Origin: JBHOQS01 sp042408875
Lineage (GTDB): Bacteria; Chloroflexota; UBA11872; JBHOQS01
DNA length: 64,000 nt
Assembly: GCA_042408875.1 (NCBI GenBank)
Contig: JBHOQS010000027.1
Coordinates: 62,001-126,000 of the forward strand
Direction: 5' to 3'
Shown here: positions 42,045-51,462 of the stretch, piece by piece
How the letters are laid out: the number at the start of each line of letters is the position of its first letter
Numbering within the stretch: the first letter of the stretch is position 1
Position numbers and translations under genes: made by a program
The notes under the pieces: model-generated
Told to the model about the DNA's origin: nothing
Database searches by the model: none
What the model saw: the letters and a program-made list of their open reading frames with translations, nothing else

Positions 42045-44198
42045 CTACCCGCGGCGCAGCAGGCCGCGCACACGCTGCAGCCAGCCGCCCGAATTGGGCG
42101 CGTGGGCTGGCTCTGCGGGAGGCTCCCCCGCGGCTGGCGGTTCCTCAGCCGGAGGCGGCACCGCCAGCGCCTGGAGGAGATAGTACTCGCAGTAGTAGAA
42201 GGCCTGCGTGAAGCACTGAGCCTGCTGCATCTGCACGCTCACCGGCATCGGGGGCACGCAGGCGTAGCAGCGGTGCTCAGGTGAAGGGCGCCCAGCGTGC
42301 ACGCCGCGGTGCTCCACGTTCCCCAGATGGGGGCACACAGCCAGACCAGCCTGCGGCTGGCCGAGCACCGGTAGCGGCTCAGGAGCCTGCGACGCCGGGG
42401 CAGCGACATCAGCGGACGTGAAGGGACGCAGGGCCGCATCGGGCGAGGCCCCGGCCATGCCTGCTGTAGGCGCAGTGCTATCTGCTTGCGCCGGCGGAGT
42501 GCTCGCGCGCTGGCCTGCAAGTTCGCCCCAATCGTCCTGGCTCTCGAGGGCTCTACTGAACTCGTCCGCTCCCTCAACCTCGCCTGCTTCCGCACGTTCA
42601 CTCACTTCTTCAGGTTCATCTGCTTCAGGTTCATCTGCATCGAGGATGATCAGCTCATCATCGGGATCGCTCAGCGGTATCCAGCGCGTCCGCGGCGGTG
42701 GGGCCGCCTGCTCGTCCTCATCATCGGGGGTGAGGTAGATCAAGATGTCGCCCTGCTCAGGCCTGGTCTCCAGCCGCCATGAACGGCCGGCAGCCTCTCT
42801 CCTGTCCATCGCCGGTTGCATACCGGCGCGGCGCTGGTCAGGAGGAGCAATCAGCCAGTCATCCGGCTCTCCCGCAGGCGGCTCGGGCTCATTTCGGCGC
42901 TCGCCCAGTGCAACGCCATCGCCACTGGGGCTGGAGGCCGGAGCAGCCTCCCATGCCGGTGACTCCGCGGCGCCGGCCCAGCTCGTGCTCAGCAGGATGT
43001 CGTCGCCGGAGTAGGATGGCCTGGCCGGGTGCGCCCGGCTCCCGGCCGGCTCGCCGATCTCAGGAGCCTCCCAGCGCAGGTATTCCTGCTCGTCCTGCTC
43101 AGCCGGAAATGAACTACCGGCGGGGGCCCCGCTGGGGGCTGCGACCTCCCTGTCGTGGCGGTACATCCAGGCAGGGGCTCGCGCATCGAGAGGGAGCCCG
43201 GGCTCCTGCGCTACAACTCGGTTCGGCGCCGGCTCCGGCTCGGATGTACCTGCCATCGCCGGCGCGGCTGCGGGACTGTCTGCCGTCCCCTCCGGCTGGG
43301 TAGTGGCGGGTTCTTCGCTGCGGATCGCCGGTGCGGTACTCTCCTCGACCTCGCGGGCCAGCAGACGGTACGCCTCGGCCGAGCGGCTATCGGGCGCATA
43401 TTCGAAGATCGTGCCACCAGCCTTAGTGCTATCTTTTAAGCCGACATGCACGCGGATCAGTGCCTCGAACACTCGCACCCTGCCGGCGAGGGTGGCCCGC
43501 AGCGTCTCGACCACCTCACGGCTGTGGCGCGTCCGGATGTCCACCATAGTGAGCAGCACACCGAGCACCTGGAGCTCCGGATTGAGCTGCTCGCGCACTG
43601 CGGCGATGGTGGGCAGGATCTGGGCGAGGCCCTGCATGGCCAGGTACTCGGCCTGCACCGGCACGATGATACCATCGGCTGCGCTCAGCGCATTGACCAC
43701 GAGCACGCCCATGGTGGGCATGCAGTCGATCAGGATGTAGTCGTAGTGGGAGCGCACCGGTGCCAGGCAGCGCCGCAGCACATACTCCCGGCTGAACGCC
43801 GGCACGAGCAACTGCTCGACCTGGGCCAGCCGGCGGCCGCCGGGCAGGAGGTCGAGGCCATAGGCGGTGTGCTGAATCGCCTCGAAGATGGAGGGCGTGG
43901 GATCGGACCATCCCTGCGGCAGGGCGCGGGCCACGCTCTGGAGCCCGAACATGGTGCTGGCGGCAAGCTGGAGATCAGCGATCGGCACAGCACTGACAGC
44001 CGCGGACATCACATCGGCCAGCGTACAGGACAGGTCCTCCGGCTGGGGGTAGCCGAGGCAGATACCGAGGCTGCCCTGGGGATCGAGATCGACCAGCAGG
44101 ACACGCCAGCCGCGCTCGCGCAGAGCTGCGCCGAGATTGGCCGTGGTCGTGGTCTTCCCGACCCCGCCCTTCTGGTTGGCGATAGCGATAACGGGCAT
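42045..44198 (-). CDS. ParA/MinD-like ATPase with Pro/Glu-rich linker and C-terminal Cys-rich domain
   Basis: 717 residues. ParA/Soj domain at 1-260: VIAIANQKGGVGKTTT is the deviant Walker A with Lys10 and Lys15, then VLLVDLDPQGSLG and YDYILIDCMPTMG. Residues about 270-600 are acidic, Pro/Ser/Glu-rich and probably disordered. Near 620-670 comes VCPHLGNVEHRGVHAGRPSP then HRCYAC and a further AQCFTQAFYYCEYYL, a CPHLG/HRCY Cys motif I associate with Chloroflexi proteins. The end NSGGWLQRVRGLLRRG looks like an amphipathic membrane-targeting helix. ATG 44198 has GGGGAG upstream. No ParB gene is adjacent, so a role in positioning something other than the chromosome is plausible. Confidence 0.8.
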   Translation of the reverse strand: MPVIAIANQKGGVGKTTTTANLGAALRERGWRVLLVDLDPQGSLGICLGYPQPEDLSCTLADVMSAAVSAVPIADLQLAASTMFGLQSVARALPQGWSDPTPSIFEAIQHTAYGLDLLPGGRRLAQVEQLLVPAFSREYVLRRCLAPVRSHYDYILIDCMPTMGVLVVNALSAADGIIVPVQAEYLAMQGLAQILPTIAAVREQLNPELQVLGVLLTMVDIRTRHSREVVETLRATLAGRVRVFEALIRVHVGLKDSTKAGGTIFEYAPDSRSAEAYRLLAREVEESTAPAIRSEEPATTQPEGTADSPAAAPAMAGTSEPEPAPNRVVAQEPGLPLDARAPAWMYRHDREVAAPSGAPAGSSFPAEQDEQEYLRWEAPEIGEPAGSRAHPARPSYSGDDILLSTSWAGAAESPAWEAAPASSPSGDGVALGERRNEPEPPAGEPDDWLIAPPDQRRAGMQPAMDRREAAGRSWRLETRPEQGDILIYLTPDDEDEQAAPPPRTRWIPLSDPDDELIILDADEPEADEPEEVSERAEAGEVEGADEFSRALESQDDWGELAGQRASTPPAQADSTAPTAGMAGASPDAALRPFTSADVAAPASQAPEPLPVLGQPQAGLAVCPHLGNVEHRGVHAGRPSPEHRCYACVPPMPVSVQMQQAQCFTQAFYYCEYYLLQALAVPPPAEEPPAAGEPPAEPAHAPNSGGWLQRVRGLLRRG

Positions 44199-44520
44199 AG
44201 CGCTGTCTCCCCGGGCCGGTCTACCCCACGCCGGCTCCTCCGGGCCGGCCTGTGCAGGACCCGGCATCGGCCATGGTAGCCCGACAGGCCCTGTCCTCGC
44301 AAGGGCCACTCGGCGTATTGGTGCTCCGTCTTCTTCCCCGCGAGGCTGACCCAGTGCCCCCTTAGGAGGACGTCTTTCGGCCTAAAGGCGGATGAGTTCT
44401 CTAGGTCTATCGGGTAATCTGGCCGCCTGAGCCGGCGCCCCTGGCAGTGCAGGCGCGGCGACGCCGTCTGGTACAATCACCGACAGCGCCTCCCGCAGGC
44501 GCGCGGTATGAGGCTGCACA
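44199..44520. other. 322-base divergent region between ParA and GT-C genes
   Basis: A TACAAT box lies at 44472-44477 for the plus-strand gene; no good -35 is seen. On the minus strand, 44350-44395 has two short stem-loops (CCTCC-TAA-GGGGG and GCC-TTTA-GGC) in the ParA leader that could be structured RNA. Nothing codes here. Confidence 0.4.
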
Positions 44521-46197
44521 GTGAACGCGGTGAGCCCGTCGCTCCAGCACGTGGAGGCTGAGCCGTCGCCCACAGGCTTCCCGGGCGTTGTCCGGCGTGG
44601 CCGCGGGGCAGTATTGCACCCGCATGCCCGCGGCCGTCTCGCGGCGCTGGCGCTCCTGCTCATCCTGCTCGTGCTGGCCACGCGCATCCCATTTCGCAGC
44701 CGGTACCTGTTCGCCTGGGATTCAGCGAACTTCGCTCTGGCGCTCCAGCAGTATAGCGTGCCCCTCCACCAGCCCCAACCACCCGGCTACATCTTGTACG
44801 TCGCCTCCGCCTGGCTGGTGGCACAGGTTGTGCCGGACCCCAATGCGGCGTACGTCTGGCTCTCGATCTTCGCCAGCGCCGGCAGCGTGGCGTTCCTGCT
44901 CGTGCTCGGCGCCCGGCTCTTCGGCCTCTTCGCCGGCATCGCCGCAGCGGCGCTCTTGCTGACCGACAGCAACTTCTGGGGCCACGGCGAGGTCGCGTAT
45001 CCGTACGCCTTCCTGTCGTTCTTTGCCACGCTGGCTGCCTGGCTGGGTGCCGAGACGCGCTGGGGCGGCCGTGACCTCACCCTGCCGATGGCAGCAGTGA
45101 TTGCCATCGGCGCCGGGTTCCGCCAGGATCTGCTGGCGTTCCTCATGCCGCTGTGGCTCTACTGCTGTATTGCGCCGGCCCCGTCGCGGCCGTGGCAAGC
45201 CCGACCTGTGCTCCTGCGCCGTCTGTTACCGGGCCTCGCCATCATGGCTGCCATCGTGACGGCCTGGTACGTGCCGATGGTCGTTTTGAGCGGGGGCTGG
45301 GAGGCCTACAGCCGCGCCTCCGGGGGGTACTTCGCCTACTGGATCGGCCGCTCGTCGGTCTTCGCCCAGTTCTTCCGCAATATTTGGAGCAACCTGCGCG
45401 AGGTGATGACCCTGCTGTACGAGGGCATCGGCTTCGCCCTCGTGCCGGCGGTCTACGGCATCGGCCGCTTCTTCTCCCCGCAGCGCCTGGTGCGCGACGA
45501 GCGCATGCTCTTCCTGTGCCTCTGGATCGCCCCGGCCGCGTTCTTTTATGTCAGCGTGCACATCGGCAATCCGGGCTACGTGCTGTCGTTTATACCGGCG
45601 GTGCTTCTGTATGTCGCGGCGGCGCTGGAGGACCTGGCACAGGACACCGTTGCCGCAGTGAGGCTGGTGTTTGGCCGCCTCGCCGAGCGCGCGCTCCCAT
45701 GGCTGCGCTCGGAGCGTCCGGCTGCGCTGGCGCTGGCCATCTTACTGACCGCCGGGCTGGCAGGCGTTAATACCGTCCTGTTCTTTGTCTCCGAGCGCGC
45801 TGGGCGCTACCGTGAGATCCGAGCGATTGATCGCACACTGGAGCGGCAGATCGCGACCATTCGCCGCGACTACCCACCGGAGAGCACGGTGATCGTGTCG
45901 TACGATCGCTCACGGCAGCTTCGCTACTATCTGCCGGAGTACACGATCTGGCCGCTCTTTGATGGCTACGACCCCGGCTACCAGCAGCGCCGCACGACCG
46001 TCACCGTGCCGGCTCACGTCCGGTACCTCGTCTTCCCGGACCTCGGCCGCAACACGAGCGACCTCAAGCTTGGCGTCGAGGAGCGTGACCTGGGCGATCA
46101 GGTAAAGCTCACGGTCATCACGCCACAGCCCGGCGATACCCTGGTGTACGGCTGGAACTACGCTACCCTGCGGCCGCGCGCGGGGCCGGGACAGTAG
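44521..46197 (+). CDS. GT-C type membrane glycosyltransferase (GT39/ArnT-like)
   Basis: 558 residues with a basic N-terminus, about 10-11 hydrophobic segments, then a soluble part from about 450. After the first helix comes FAWDSANFALALQQYSVPLH with the conserved Asp of polyprenyl-phosphate sugar transferases; HGEVAYPYAFLSFFATLAAW and FRQDLLAFLMPLWLYC follow. It probably moves sugars from polyprenyl-phosphate donors to an acceptor on the outside of the membrane. GTG 44521 is used; no clear ribosome-binding site is seen. The acceptor is unknown. An ABC-2 exporter gene follows after 183 bases. Confidence 0.72.
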   Translation: MNAVSPSLQHVEAEPSPTGFPGVVRRGRGAVLHPHARGRLAALALLLILLVLATRIPFRSRYLFAWDSANFALALQQYSVPLHQPQPPGYILYVASAWLVAQVVPDPNAAYVWLSIFASAGSVAFLLVLGARLFGLFAGIAAAALLLTDSNFWGHGEVAYPYAFLSFFATLAAWLGAETRWGGRDLTLPMAAVIAIGAGFRQDLLAFLMPLWLYCCIAPAPSRPWQARPVLLRRLLPGLAIMAAIVTAWYVPMVVLSGGWEAYSRASGGYFAYWIGRSSVFAQFFRNIWSNLREVMTLLYEGIGFALVPAVYGIGRFFSPQRLVRDERMLFLCLWIAPAAFFYVSVHIGNPGYVLSFIPAVLLYVAAALEDLAQDTVAAVRLVFGRLAERALPWLRSERPAALALAILLTAGLAGVNTVLFFVSERAGRYREIRAIDRTLERQIATIRRDYPPESTVIVSYDRSRQLRYYLPEYTIWPLFDGYDPGYQQRRTTVTVPAHVRYLVFPDLGRNTSDLKLGVEERDLGDQVKLTVITPQPGDTLVYGWNYATLRPRAGPGQ

Positions 46198-46380
46198 TCC
46201 CGGCCCCCGTACCCGCTTACCCGTTTGGCGCCTTGTGCCGAACCGGCTATACTTTGTTCCTGTGCCTCTGCGCACGATGAACGCGATTGTCCGGGCGTCG
46301 CGCACGAGGCACGGCCGTACTGGGCGCCTGAGCCCGCCCGCTACCACCGGCGGGCCTTGCCCGCATGGAGAAAGATACGG

Positions 46381-47172
46381 ATGAGGCTATATTGGGAAGT
46401 CGCAAAGCGAGCATTTCAGCGGCAGCTCGCCTACCGCACGGCCAACCTGGCCGGGCTGGTGACGAACGCCTTCTTCGGCTACGTGCGCGCAGCGGCCTTC
46501 GTCGCCTTCCTGCACGGGCGCGGCGAGGTGGCCGGCTACGATGCCCACGCGGCCATGACGTATAGCTGGGTCACCCAGGCCCTCATCATGGTCGTGGCGC
46601 TGTGGGGCTGGTGGGAGATCGAGACTACGATCAGGACCGGGGATGTCGTCTCCGACCTCTCGAAGCCGTTCTCGTACCTCACGTTCTGGCTGGCCCGCGA
46701 TTACGGCCGCGCGACGTACTTTCTGCTGTTCCGCGCCGTGCCGATCATCCTGATCGGACAGCTCACCTTCGGGCTGCGCTGGCCGGAGCAGCCGATCACC
46801 TGGGCCGCGCTCGCCCTGAGCCTGGCCCTGGCTGTTACCGTGAGCTTTGCCTGGCGCTTCCTGCTGAACGTCAGCGCCTTCTGGACAGCGGACGCCCGCG
46901 GCATCGGCTACCTGATGATGGCCGTGCTGCTCTTCCTGAGCGGCTTCGCCGTGCCAGTGCACTTCTTCCCACCCTGGCTGCGCACGCTCGCCCTGGCGCT
47001 GCCGTTTGTGTCCATCACCCAGACACCGGCCGACATCTTTCTGGAGCGCGTGACCGGCCCTGCCCTGGCTGCCATGCTGATCCAGCAGGCTCTGTGGGCC
47101 GCAGCGATGCTCGGCGCAGCCCGGGCGCTGCTGGCGCTCGCTATGCGGCGGGTGGTGACGCAGGGAGGGTAG
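46381..47172 (+). CDS. ABC-2 type exporter permease (1)
   Basis: 263 residues with six hydrophobic segments: AYRTANLAGLVTNAFFGYVRAAAFVAF, WVTQALIMVVALWGWWEIE, YLLFRAVPIILIGQLTFGL and MAVLLFLSGFAVPVHFFPPWL. It fits the ABC-2/viologen-exporter-like permease family (DUF990-type). ATG 46381 follows GGAGAAAG and starts at the natural MRLYWEVAKRAF beginning. The next permease begins 5 bases after the stop and the ATPase after a further 172 bases: together one exporter. Substrate unknown, possibly a lipid-linked sugar given the GT-C neighbour, or a toxic compound. Confidence 0.82.
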   Translation: MRLYWEVAKRAFQRQLAYRTANLAGLVTNAFFGYVRAAAFVAFLHGRGEVAGYDAHAAMTYSWVTQALIMVVALWGWWEIETTIRTGDVVSDLSKPFSYLTFWLARDYGRATYFLLFRAVPIILIGQLTFGLRWPEQPITWAALALSLALAVTVSFAWRFLLNVSAFWTADARGIGYLMMAVLLFLSGFAVPVHFFPPWLRTLALALPFVSITQTPADIFLERVTGPALAAMLIQQALWAAAMLGAARALLALAMRRVVTQGG

Positions 47173-47176
47173 CACA

Positions 47177-47989
47177 GTGCATACGCCCGGCACGCTCTTC
47201 GCACTCTACTGGCGGCTCGTGGGCGCCCAGGTACGCAGCCAGATGCAGTACAAGGTGTCGTTCCTGCTCAATCTGGCCGGCGCATTCCTGGCCACGATCA
47301 TCGATTTTCTCGCCGTGGCCGTGCTGTTTACCCGCATCCCCCATCTAGCCGGATGGTCGCTCGGCGAGGTCGCCCTGCTCTACGGCATGTCCTCGGTATC
47401 CTTCGCGCTTGCCGAGCTTTTCTCGGCGGCGCTGGATGCGTTCGACGTGTACATCGCCCAGGGCACGTTCGATCGTGTGCTGGTGCGCCCGCTGGGCGCA
47501 CTCTTTCAGGTGCTCACGGAGGACTTCCGGCTGCGCCGCCTCGGACGGCTCTCGCAAGGCGCACTGGTGCTCTGGCTCGCCCTCATGTACCTCGACCTGC
47601 GCTGGACGCCGGATAAGGTCGCAACGCTCGTCGTGGCACTGGCCAGTGGCGCCGTCATCTATTTCAGCATCCTGGTGATGGGGGCTGTGCTCTGCTTCTG
47701 GACGGTCCAGGGCAAGGAAGCGACGAACATCTTCACCTACGGCGGCGACTTTATGACCAGCTACCCGCTGGAGATCTACGGTGACTGGCTGCGGCGCTTC
47801 ATGACGTTCATCGTGCCGCTGGCATTCGTCAACTACTACCCTGCCCTGTACCTGCTCGGCAGGTCCGACCCGCTCGGACTGCCCGCCTGGGTGCGCCTGC
47901 TCTCTCCGGTGATCGCCCTGCTGTTCGCCCTGCTGGCTTGGGCTGCCTGGACCATGGGTGTGCGCCGGTACCAGAGCACCGGCTCGTAG
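47177..47989 (+). CDS. ABC-2 type exporter permease (2)
   Basis: 270 residues, a second six-helix permease of the same family: QMQYKVSFLLNLAGAFLATIIDF, VLFTRIPHLAGWSLGEVALLYGMS, FDRVLVRPLGALFQVL and FMTFIVPLAFVNYYPALYLLG. Starts with GTG 47177 four bases after the previous stop. It should pair with permease 1 as a heterodimer. Followed by a 172-base gap before the ATPase gene. Confidence 0.83.
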   Translation: MHTPGTLFALYWRLVGAQVRSQMQYKVSFLLNLAGAFLATIIDFLAVAVLFTRIPHLAGWSLGEVALLYGMSSVSFALAELFSAALDAFDVYIAQGTFDRVLVRPLGALFQVLTEDFRLRRLGRLSQGALVLWLALMYLDLRWTPDKVATLVVALASGAVIYFSILVMGAVLCFWTVQGKEATNIFTYGGDFMTSYPLEIYGDWLRRFMTFIVPLAFVNYYPALYLLGRSDPLGLPAWVRLLSPVIALLFALLAWAAWTMGVRRYQSTGS

Positions 47990-48161
47990 AACAGGCTGGC
48001 AACGGATTACGGGAACCGATTACACGGATGCGAGCCGATGCGGTGTTGGAGCACACGTGCGCGTTAAGGGTCCAGGCAGCGGATTGCCCAGGGTGTAGAG
48101 AGGGTACGGATGGGCGCCGGCATGAGGCTGGCCGGCCGCTACGCGGCCAGGAGAACGAGCA

Positions 48162-49163
48162 ATGGCCGTGATCGAAGTCGAACAGTTAGAGAAGCGTTTC
48201 CGTGTGGCGCGGCACCATCGTGGGGTGATCGGCGCCATCCGCAACCTGTTTGAGCGCCGCTCCTATGAGGTGCGGGCGGTGGACGGTATCTCGTTCGCCG
48301 TCGAGCGCGGCGAGATGGTCGGCTTCCTGGGGCCCAACGGGGCCGGCAAGTCCACGACCGTCAAGATGCTCACCGGCATCCTGGTGCCCACCGCGGGCCG
48401 GCTTGAGGTCTTCGGCTTGGTACCGTACCGGCGGCGCACCGAGGTAGCACGGCGTATCGGCGTGGTCTTCGGCCAGCGCACGCAGCTCTGGTGGGACCTG
48501 CCGCTCATCGAATCGCTCGAACTGCTGCGCTATATCTACCGGGTGCCTGCGCAGCGCTATCAGGAAAACCTGCGGCGGTTCCGTGAGCTGCTAGAGCTCG
48601 ATCCGTTTCTGGATACGCCGGTGCGCCAGCTCTCGCTCGGCCAGCGCATGCGCGGGGACCTGGCCGCAGCACTCCTCCATGATCCTGAGGTGCTCTATCT
48701 GGACGAGCCAACGATCGGCCTCGATGTCGTGGCAAAGCATCGCATCCGTACGTTTCTAAGTGCGGTGAACCGCGAGCGCGGCGTGACGGTGCTGCTCACC
48801 ACGCACGATATGTCTGACGTGGAGCAGCTCTGCTCTCGCGTCATGATCATCGACCACGGTAAGCTGCTCTACGACGGCGGCTTGCAGGGGATCCGCGAGC
48901 GCTTTGGTACCGAGCGCACCCTGGTAGTGGACCTGGCCGAGGACGAGACCGATACGCCGTTGCAGGTACCTCATGCGTGCGAGATACGCGCCGACGGCCC
49001 GCGGCGCTGGCTCCGGTTCAATCGCTTCGAGACCACAGCAGCGGAAGTCATCTCCGCCGTCGCCGCGCGCTATCGCATCCGCGATCTGACGATCGAGGAG
49101 CCGGAGATCGAGACTATTGTACGAATGATCTACGAAGAAGGTCTTCCTATGCTGCCGAAGTGA
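48162..49163 (+). CDS. ABC exporter ATP-binding protein
   Basis: 333 residues. GPNGAGKSTT is Walker A, SLGQRMRGDLAAALLHDP holds the signature motif (LSLGQ), VLYLDEPTIGLD is Walker B with the catalytic Glu, and TTHDMSD has the switch His. A long insert before Walker A and a C-terminal tail of about 95 residues are typical of viologen-exporter-like ATPases. It should power the two permeases encoded upstream. Transport direction outward is inferred from the family. Confidence 0.92.
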   Translation: MAVIEVEQLEKRFRVARHHRGVIGAIRNLFERRSYEVRAVDGISFAVERGEMVGFLGPNGAGKSTTVKMLTGILVPTAGRLEVFGLVPYRRRTEVARRIGVVFGQRTQLWWDLPLIESLELLRYIYRVPAQRYQENLRRFRELLELDPFLDTPVRQLSLGQRMRGDLAAALLHDPEVLYLDEPTIGLDVVAKHRIRTFLSAVNRERGVTVLLTTHDMSDVEQLCSRVMIIDHGKLLYDGGLQGIRERFGTERTLVVDLAEDETDTPLQVPHACEIRADGPRRWLRFNRFETTAAEVISAVAARYRIRDLTIEEPEIETIVRMIYEEGLPMLPK

Positions 49164-49282
49164 CTGTGTTGCGGGATCGTAGATTGGTTCCAGCGAGGGG
49201 CCATGCCCAGATTCAAGCTGCAACTGGCAACTACTAGGTCAAAGAAGCTTACAAAGCTGTAACTAGCCAGGTGGGTTTTGCG

Positions 49283-49310
49283 CAGCTCAGAAGAGACAGC
49301 TCAGAAGAGA
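49283..49310 (+). repeat. 14-base tandem duplication at the end of the SDR gene
   Basis: CAGCTCAGAAGAGA is present at 49283-49296 and 49297-49310; the second copy spans the stop of the minus-strand SDR gene. It looks like a slippage duplication. Confidence 0.6.
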
Positions 49311-50104
49311 CACACCCCGCCGCACACAGAGACGACCTGCCCTGTGACGTAATCAGATAGGTCGCTTACCAAGAACTCGACCACTTTCGCACAGTCCTCA
49401 GGTGTGCCCAGTCGCCTGAGCGCGATCTCCTGGATCAGGCGCTCGCGCACCGCAGGGCTATTGCGGCCCTGGGCAATGGCGCGGGACGAGAGGATCCAGC
49501 CTGGCGCGATACAGTTCACGGTGATGTTATACGGCCCGAGCTCTGCAGCAAGTTTGCGCGTGTAATGGTGGATGGCCGCCTTGGCGATCGCGTAGGCAGC
49601 GCCGCCTGCGCCCTGGGCGCGCAGCCCGGCCTGGGAGCCCACATTGACGATCTTGCCGCTGCGCTGCCGCTTCATCGGCTCCGCTGCGGCCTGGCAGCAG
49701 AAGATCGTGCCCATAAGGTTGATATCCAGCATGCGTCGGACGTGCTCTTCCTCCATGGTCGAGGCAGAGCTGGGTCCTGGCACCAGCGCACCACCAGCAT
49801 TATTGACTAGGATATCCACCCGGCCGAACTCGTCGAGCACCTGCTCGAACATGCGCTGCACCTGCGCACGGTCGGTCACGTCGGCGATGATGCCCAGCGA
49901 GCGCCGCCCCAGGGCACGCACCTCGTCCATTACCGTCGGCGCGGTGAGCTCTTCGCCATATTGCCTGGCCGCCTCCATGTCAATGTCGTTGATGACGATG
50001 TCGGCGCCGAGCCGCGCCAGATGCAGCGCATAGGCGCGCCCCAGCCCGCGTGCTGCGCCGGTGATCACCGCAACCTTGCCCGCCAGCTTCATGTCCGCAC
50101 GCAT
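49301..50104 (-). CDS. short-chain dehydrogenase/reductase (SDR)
   Basis: 267 residues, classical SDR. VAVITGAARGLGRAYA is the cofactor motif (TGxxxGxG), VDILVNNAGG the NNAG strand, NVGSQAGLRA holds the catalytic Ser and YAIAKAA the YxxxK pair. VSGQ-like DYVTGQVVSVCGG closes the fold. ATG 50104 has AAGGAG six bases upstream. Substrate unknown; in this island a sugar or polyol is likely. Confidence 0.9.
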   Translation of the reverse strand: MRADMKLAGKVAVITGAARGLGRAYALHLARLGADIVINDIDMEAARQYGEELTAPTVMDEVRALGRRSLGIIADVTDRAQVQRMFEQVLDEFGRVDILVNNAGGALVPGPSSASTMEEEHVRRMLDINLMGTIFCCQAAAEPMKRQRSGKIVNVGSQAGLRAQGAGGAAYAIAKAAIHHYTRKLAAELGPYNITVNCIAPGWILSSRAIAQGRNSPAVRERLIQEIALRRLGTPEDCAKVVEFLVSDLSDYVTGQVVSVCGGVCLF

Positions 50105-50250
50105 CTCCTGCTCCTTGTCTAGCCTTGTCTCGCTTCTATTTAACTATCCCGGGCGACATAGATGGACTGGACCTACTGCCCGGCCCGACCGAGTCTGCCA
50201 GATCAGGCGACGCAGAGCGTATCATGAACGAGACGCGGAGGCGATAGCAC

Positions 50251-51340
50251 GTGAGGCCCGGTCGATGGCACACTATCGGGCACACTGCGCCACTGCATGC
50301 GCAGCGGGAATACGGATTACCAGGACACTGGTCGGGGAATAGCTACGTGATTATCTATCGTGACATCTGGTGGCGCCAGACGCCGCGCACGAAGCTGGCC
50401 AGGCTGGCGGCGCTGGCGGCGCGGAAGGATGCGCTTGGCTTCCTGGTGGAGTCGGGTGAGCTTGAGCAGGGGCTGCTCAACGCTGTGTACCCTGAGCAGG
50501 ATGGCTGGAGCGCACGGCATGTCCTGCTGCGCCAAGCAGCGCTGGCCGCTGGATATGCCTTCTGCACCGCGCTGGACGGCCTGCCGGTCGAGCCGCACTT
50601 CATCCGCGCTCTTGGCGTGCTGGAGAGGCTGGACCGCGCGGCGTGGCCGGACCATATCCGGATCAAGCCGCCGGAGGGCTACGTCCACTATGCGCTCGAT
50701 CCGGCCGGCTACGCTGTCGCTGCCCGAGCCTGGCGGGACGTGGCCGGCGGGCAGCAGGCCGCCCGCGCGGTCGTGGGTGTGCGCGGTATCGGCACTAGCC
50801 TGTCGGCCGCAGTGGCCGTGGCTTTGGGGCCCGCGCGGCCGCTGACCGTGCGGCCGCGCGGGCGGTCCGGCGACCGGCATATCCCCATAGACCCGGCGCT
50901 CGACGCGCGCGTGCGATCATGGCTTCGGGATGGCTCTGACGTGCCGGTGGTGGATGAAGGGCCGGGCGCAACACGACGGCAGGGCATCCTCCAGGCTGTC
51001 GCAAGGTCGACGCGCTGGATCACGGCGACGCGCTGCGTCTGCCCGGTCCTGCCGACGGGCATAGGACCTGGCCGGTGCGGCCGTCGAGCACGAGCTGAGC
51101 GATGGTGCGCTGGCGGAGCTCGTGCGGCAGTGCGCGGCCGCCACCGGCGAGGGTGCGGCTGAGCTTACCGAGGCAGCGAGGTCCTACCGGCCAGCCTACG
51201 CGGCCTGGCCCTGGGCGAGGCGACCTTCGCCCTCTGGGAGGCAACCACTGAGCCGGACCGGCGGCTTCTAGAAGGCGAGATCGCCTACTACCGCCGCGCG
51301 CTGCGCAGAGCACTGGAACAGGCGTCGTGCGCTCCCTGCC
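50251..51340 (+). pseudogene. decayed phosphoribosyltransferase-like gene with frameshifts
   Basis: From GTG 50251 (GGAGGCGA upstream) a good frame runs about 700 bases. It encodes YVIIYRDIWWRQTPRTKLA, RIKPPEGYVHYALDPAGYAV and the phosphoribosyltransferase-like signatures AVVGVRGIGTSLSAAVAVAL and VPVVDEGPG. Directly after GPG the expected SGSSF-type continuation is missing and the frame becomes Arg/Cys-rich. Coding-like sequence then appears in other frames: DLAGAAVEHELSDGALAEL near 51067-51190, then GLALGEATFALWEATTEPDR near 51205-51320. At least two frameshifts or a deletion are needed. I read it as a relic of a gene of the stress-related PRTase type; exact boundaries are uncertain. Confidence 0.5.
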
Positions 51341-51462
51341 ACTCCCACACTGACCATATTACCGGCTGGACCAACCGACGGCCATTTCCAACGCGCCGGG
51401 CCGCGCGGGTACACTAGAGGTGCGTGCCGCGCGCACGCGCGCTCCGCGGGAGCAGGTCCGTC

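Noticed and set aside
49164..49282. Possible small gene or RNA between the ABC ATPase and the SDR gene
   Set aside because: No frame, no clear hairpin; only a tandem duplication at the right end.
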